In this document: one piece after another, positions 13,630-17,233 of the stretch
Layout: every line of letters begins with the position of its first letter
Position numbering within the stretch: position 1 is the first letter of the stretch
Source: Undibacterium sp.
Lineage (GTDB): Bacteria; Pseudomonadota; Gammaproteobacteria; Burkholderiales; Burkholderiaceae
DNA: 17,233 bases
Reading direction: 5' to 3'
Assembly (NCBI GenBank): GCA_014376575.1
Contig: JACMRF010000040.1
Span: 1-17,233 of the forward strand
Position numbers and translations under genes: made by a program
The notes under the pieces: generated by a model
Seen by the model: the letters and a program-made list of their open reading frames with translations, nothing else
Told to the model about the DNA's origin: nothing
Database searches by the model: none

Positions 13630-15093
13630 TTGAGACAAGCATCATTGATACAGCAGCTGTTCCGCACGAAACAGGTCGACGAGGCGGAGCATGCTGGGAA
13701 TGACCCACATAGTTTGCATCGTTCGCTAGGCTTGTTTCCCTTAACCATGATCGGTGTTGGCGCCACTATCGGCACCGGGATTTTTTTTACCATGGTTGAG
13801 GCAGTACCGAAAGCAGGCCCATCTGTCATCCTCGCTTTTCTGCTGGCCGCATTGACGGCTGGCTTGACGGCCTTGTGCTATGCCGAGTTGTCATCGAGAA
13901 TACCTGCCTCCGGTTCATCCTATTCTTTCGCCTATGCAACCGTCGGCGAGTTTGCGGCTTTTATTGTGGCGGCCTGTTTATTACTTGAATATGGTTTGGC
14001 TGCCAGCGCAACCGCGATCGGATGGTCGGCTTATCTGAACCATTTTTTGACCAATGCTGTTGGCTGGCAAATCCCCGAGATGTTACGTTCTCCAATGATT
14101 GTTTCAGGTGTTAATGGCACTGAAATTCATACCGGTCAGTTTAACCTGCCGCCTGTCATTCTCGTCGTCATTTGCTGCTTCATGCTATTGCGCGGCACCA
14201 AGGAATCGGCGACGATTAATGCCATCATGGTGATGATCAAGCTCACTATTCTGACGTTTTTTGTGGTGATTGCATTTCATGGTTTTAATATTCAGCATTT
14301 CACGCCATTTTTTAACCAGGATTACAGTAAAGGCATGGGCGGCATGTCGGGTGTCACGGCCGCAGCAGGGACAGTATTCTTTTCTTTTATTGGTCTCGAT
14401 ACGGTGGCGACTGCGGGTGCAGAAGTCAAAAATCCCCAGCGTAATGTGCCCTTAGGGATCATGGCGGCTTTATTAATCGTCACGGTTTTTTACCTGTTGG
14501 TGTCAGTGGCGGCAGTCGGCGCACAACCGGCGAGCATGTTTGCCGGGCAGGAAGCTGGCTTGGCCGTGATATTGCAAAACGTGACTGGCCAGGCGTGGCC
14601 TGCCTTGATTTTATCAGCGGGTGCGGTGATTTCTGTGTTCAGCGTAACCCTGGTAACCATTTACGGTCAGAGCCGCATTCTGTATGCCATCAGCAAAGAC
14701 GGCTTGATTCCCCAAGCATTTCAAACAGTGAACCCCAAAACAAAAACACCCGTCAGCAATACGATTATTGTCTGTATCGTCGTCGGTATCGTTGCGGGCT
14801 TGGTTGATTCGACTTTTCTTTGGGATATGGTCAGCATGGGCACCTTGGTCGCCTTTATTTTGGTCTCTGTTGCCGTGCCCGTCTTGCGGCGCAAGGGTAT
14901 CGGCGCTGATCGTGCCGGGTTTCGTGTTCCATTTGGCCCATACCTGGTACCCGGTCTGAGCATCTTTGCTTGCTTGTATATTGTCAAAGATTTGTCTGCG
15001 GCCACCTTTAAGATATTTTTTATCTGGATGCTTATCGCTATTGCGACCTACTTCATTTATGGTATTCGTCATTCGCGCTTGAGTAAGTCTTGA
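13630..15093 (+). CDS. APC-superfamily amino acid permease
   Basis: A 487-residue inner-membrane transporter with about 12 hydrophobic helices, the standard length for the family. After a roughly 35-residue cytoplasmic lead, TM1 has the substrate-binding signature GVGATIGTGIFF (about 42-53). It is followed by ALCYAELSSRIPASGSSYSFAY (TM2-TM3) and FFSFIGLDTVATAGAEVKNPQRNVPLGI in the centre, all typical of the cationic/neutral amino-acid transporters near YhdG/YfnA and eukaryotic CATs. The exact substrate cannot be told from sequence. The start is TTG at 13630 with GAGG seven bases upstream; no closer ATG keeps the N-terminal lead. The creA gene follows after 23 bases and may be co-transcribed. 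Confidence 0.92.
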   Translation: MRQASLIQQLFRTKQVDEAEHAGNDPHSLHRSLGLFPLTMIGVGATIGTGIFFTMVEAVPKAGPSVILAFLLAALTAGLTALCYAELSSRIPASGSSYSFAYATVGEFAAFIVAACLLLEYGLAASATAIGWSAYLNHFLTNAVGWQIPEMLRSPMIVSGVNGTEIHTGQFNLPPVILVVICCFMLLRGTKESATINAIMVMIKLTILTFFVVIAFHGFNIQHFTPFFNQDYSKGMGGMSGVTAAAGTVFFSFIGLDTVATAGAEVKNPQRNVPLGIMAALLIVTVFYLLVSVAAVGAQPASMFAGQEAGLAVILQNVTGQAWPALILSAGAVISVFSVTLVTIYGQSRILYAISKDGLIPQAFQTVNPKTKTPVSNTIIVCIVVGIVAGLVDSTFLWDMVSMGTLVAFILVSVAVPVLRRKGIGADRAGFRVPFGPYLVPGLSIFACLYIVKDLSAATFKIFFIWMLIAIATYFIYGIRHSRLSKS

Positions 15094-15116
15094 TACCATT
15101 AAAATAAAGGATTCCC

Positions 15117-15587
15117 ATGAAGTTAGTTCACCTCTGCGGCGCTGCCTTATGTGCGTCACTCGGTTTGGCAAACGCTGAAACCCTAGGTAGTGTAGATACC
15201 GCATTTAAGCTCATCGGACCTGACCATAAAGTAGTGGTGGAAGCCTACGATGATCCCAAAGTAGCTGGTGTCACCTGTTATCTGTCACGCGCAAAAACCG
15301 GCGGGATTCGCGGTGGCTTGGGCTTGGCTGAAGATAAATCCGAAGCATCGATAGCCTGTCGTCAGGTTGGCACGATCAGTTTTGATAAACCACTTAAGCA
15401 ACAAGAAGAAGTGTTTAATCAAAGTTTGTCGATCATGTTCAAAAAACTGAGGGTTGTCCGTTTGGTCGATCAAAAACGCAATGCACTGGTGTATCTGACT
15501 TACTCAGACACATTGATTGATGGCTCACCTAAAAACAGCGTGACAGCCGTAGCAGTAGACCGCAGCATTGTGATACCGGTTAAATAA
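15117..15587 (+). CDS. creA: CreA family periplasmic protein
   Basis: A 156-residue exported protein that follows E. coli CreA closely: [21 protein letters not shown], then [29 protein letters not shown], and a late block [22 protein letters not shown]. The signal peptide ([19 protein letters not shown]) should be cut before ETLGS, placing the product in the periplasm. The two mature cysteines (VTCYL and IACRQ) probably form a disulfide. CreA has no established biochemical function. Unlike E. coli it is not next to creBCD, so the name reflects family only. AAGGA lies six bases before the ATG. Confidence 0.93.
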   Translation: MKLVHLCGAALCASLGLANAETLGSVDTAFKLIGPDHKVVVEAYDDPKVAGVTCYLSRAKTGGIRGGLGLAEDKSEASIACRQVGTISFDKPLKQQEEVFNQSLSIMFKKLRVVRLVDQKRNALVYLTYSDTLIDGSPKNSVTAVAVDRSIVIPVK

Positions 15588-15611
15588 ACCCCATCGATCA
15601 GACGCGAATAG

Positions 15612-17069
15612 ATGCTAAAAAGAGCCTTCATTTTTTCAATATTATTGGTCGTGGTATTGCTCGTAACGGCAGGCTTTATTCTTGAGCAATCCAATCGTAC
15701 GCCGCGAGAGCTTGCCCCTTATATCGAACGCCGCGTTTCGGGCCACAATCCTGTCATTGTTGGCATCGGTGATTGGGTGGGGAAAACGCTACGCGCACTT
15801 GATCGAATGGATGCTGTCGCTGCGCTTCCTGCATTGACGCTAGGCGCGCAAACGAAGGACGTCAAAGACTTAACTGTCGCTCTGCCTCTTGACGACAATC
15901 ACGCTCGGCACACTGTTCTTGTTGGTTCCGTCGAGCAGGCCAGGGCAGCGATAGCCAATGCGATTGCTGGCGATGTCATTTCCTTTTTGCCCGGCTCTTA
16001 TCATTTTTCCGGTGGTAATATCACTGCCAACAAAGCAGGGCGAGCGGGTGCGCCAATCACTGTTCGGGCAGAAGTGCCCGGCACCGTTAAGATCGCTCTG
16101 GCCTTATCGGAAGGCTTTCACGTATCCGCGCCTTACTGGATAGTTGAGAATCTACATCTACGCGGTGTATGCCAGGAACAGAGCAACTGTGAACATGCAT
16201 TTCATGTCGTCGGAAACGCCCATCACTTTATTGCGCGCAATAATACAATAGTCGATTTTAACGCTCACTTTAAAGTGAATAAAGAGGGTGCTTATATTCC
16301 CGACGATGGCCTGATTGAGTACAACACCATCAGCAATACCGCGCCTCGTCACACCGAACATTCGGTCACGCTGATTGATCTCGTCGCCGCCAGCCGCTGG
16401 GAAATCCGGCATAACCTGATCACTGATTTTATCAAGGATGGGAGCGACAGAATCAGCTATGGTGCTTTTGTCAAAGGCGGTGGCAAGGATAACCGTATAG
16501 AAAGCAACATCATCATCTGCGAGCATCACCTGCGTGGCGAGGCAGGGCAAAGGGTAGGTTTGTCTTTAGGTGGTGGAGGGACAGGCAAAGCCTATTGCCC
16601 GGATCAGCGCTGCATCACCGAGCAAGACCGTGGCGTGATCGCATCCAATCTGGTGATGTCCTGTTCTGACGACGGTATTTATTTGAATAAGGCAGCCGCC
16701 AGCCGCGTGATCAACAATACGCTCATTGATACTGGCGGCATTGAAGTGCGTTTTGTAGAAAGCACAGCAGACGTTGAAGGGAATCTGGTTGACGGAAAAA
16801 TTCGCGAACGCGATGGCGGCTTAATACGACCATTGAACAATATTGATACCAATTTGCTCAGCGTATTTCTGGGCTATCACCCGGTGCGACAATTGTTCAT
16901 CAATCCTTCAGCGTTTGATTTTCGCTGGCGCGAAAAACCACCCGTAACATCAAAAATAGCGTCAGCGGCTACAGATCTCTGCGATGCGCATAGTGCCCAG
17001 AAACCAGTGATCGGTGCATTCAATGATTTCAGTGCCTGCGTGCCGGGCGGCATGGTGAAGCCGAAGTGA
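15612..17069 (+). CDS. Membrane-anchored right-handed beta-helix protein, chondroitinase-B/alginate-lyase-like (PL6-like)
   Basis: A 485-residue protein with one N-terminal membrane segment (about residues 6-24, FIFSILLVVVLLVTAGFIL), acting as an uncleaved anchor or signal peptide, so the rest is periplasmic or outside. A non-conserved region up to about residue 100 is followed by a parallel beta-helix. Its first turns (SVEQARAAIANAIAGDVISFLPGSYHF, then GAPITVRAEVPGTVKI) match the start of polysaccharide-lyase family 6 and chondroitinase-B-like domains. Later turns repeat 'N-N-T-I' rungs (ARNNTIVDF, EYNTISNT, RHNLITDF, ESNIIICE, ASNLVMS, INNTLIDT). Cysteines CQEQSNC and CPDQRC could form disulfides. 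Substrate and catalytic residues are not certain; a binding protein or lyase of uronic-acid polymers is plausible. No good Shine-Dalgarno sequence precedes ATG 15612. It starts 24 bases after creA. Confidence 0.75.
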   Translation: MLKRAFIFSILLVVVLLVTAGFILEQSNRTPRELAPYIERRVSGHNPVIVGIGDWVGKTLRALDRMDAVAALPALTLGAQTKDVKDLTVALPLDDNHARHTVLVGSVEQARAAIANAIAGDVISFLPGSYHFSGGNITANKAGRAGAPITVRAEVPGTVKIALALSEGFHVSAPYWIVENLHLRGVCQEQSNCEHAFHVVGNAHHFIARNNTIVDFNAHFKVNKEGAYIPDDGLIEYNTISNTAPRHTEHSVTLIDLVAASRWEIRHNLITDFIKDGSDRISYGAFVKGGGKDNRIESNIIICEHHLRGEAGQRVGLSLGGGGTGKAYCPDQRCITEQDRGVIASNLVMSCSDDGIYLNKAAASRVINNTLIDTGGIEVRFVESTADVEGNLVDGKIRERDGGLIRPLNNIDTNLLSVFLGYHPVRQLFINPSAFDFRWREKPPVTSKIASAATDLCDAHSAQKPVIGAFNDFSACVPGGMVKPK

Positions 17070-17113
17070 AGGATCTGCGTTGCGTATAAGGACAAAATAC
17101 TGATACGGTCTCG

Positions 17114-17233
17114 TTATTTGCCTTTCATCTGATACCAGAGTAACCCCAGCCATTCGTACATTGCATAATGCGAGCGCCGCAACCCTTCGGCGCTAGGCAG
17201 GTAGCTGAACAAACCCAATCCGTCCTTTGAGAA
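17114..17233 (-). CDS. YdcF/ElyC (DUF218)-like protein, C-terminal fragment
   Basis: The minus-strand frame is open from the window edge (17233) to TAA at 17114-17116, giving 39 residues. The ending YLPSAEGLRRSHYAMYEW, then LGLLWYQMKGK, resembles the C-terminus of DUF218 proteins such as ElyC and YdcF (pattern YLPS, then S, YE, LG, LW). These are inner-membrane proteins implicated in envelope or peptidoglycan precursor metabolism. The active-site part lies outside the window, so the assignment rests on a short tail only. The gene converges with the beta-helix gene over 44 bases with no clear terminator. Confidence 0.5.
   Translation of the reverse strand, partial: FSKDGLGLFSYLPSAEGLRRSHYAMYEWLGLLWYQMKGK

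Noticed and set aside
13226..13708. 160-codon open frame on the minus strand
   Set aside because: It begins inside the permease coding region, has no family resemblance, and its composition looks non-coding.
1..17233. Mobile elements, phage genes, CRISPR arrays, tRNA or rRNA genes
   Set aside because: No transposase or integrase motifs, no terminal inverted repeats with target duplication, no regularly spaced repeats and no RNA-gene signatures were seen.

Overview
This looks like an ordinary chromosomal stretch of a betaproteobacterium. The protein set (YHS-domain copper P-type ATPase with a divergent MerR regulator, NemR/NemA, PrkA-YeaH-SpoVR, MarC, CreA) and moderate GC suggest Burkholderiales, possibly Oxalobacteraceae. 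That placement is inference from protein resemblance; no rRNA gene is present to confirm it. No tRNA, rRNA, CRISPR array, insertion sequence or phage gene was seen.

Layout. (1) 1-134 is the tail of a LysR-type regulator. (2) 159-3967 holds a secreted purple-acid-phosphatase-like metallophosphoesterase and a Cu(I)-type P1B ATPase, both on the minus strand and separated by a probable terminator. The ATPase diverges from a MerR-family gene (3965-4390) across a mer-like operator with an overlong promoter spacer. (3) 4504-6373 is a nemR-nemA electrophile-detoxification pair on the minus strand. A near-identical palindromic box precedes each gene; the nemR copy fills the spacer of a consensus promoter whose predicted start lies at the nemR ATG, so the transcript may be leaderless. 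(4) 6507-6860 is a small lipoprotein. (5) 7149-11983 is the three-gene prkA-yeaH-spoVR stress operon on the plus strand, the most substantial conserved but poorly understood system here. A small orphan gene follows (12088-12414), converging on a MarC-family membrane protein (12419-13099). (6) After a gene-poor spacer of about 530 bases with direct and inverted repeats, 13630-17069 carries an APC-family amino-acid permease, a CreA-family periplasmic protein and a membrane-anchored beta-helix protein resembling polysaccharide lyases, closely spaced on the plus strand. The 3' end of a YdcF/ElyC-like gene (minus strand) closes the window.

How the genes work together. Two modules are self-contained sensor-plus-effector pairs: MerR with the metal exporter, and NemR with the ene-reductase. 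PrkA (AAA+/kinase), YeaH (VWA-like) and SpoVR probably act as one complex or pathway in stationary-phase or starvation physiology. The other genes show no clear functional link.

Small-scale features worth attention are the tandem in-frame stop codons at the yeaH end, the tandem repeat carrying several in-frame ATGs at the phosphatase start, and a possible frameshifted mini-ORF after merR.
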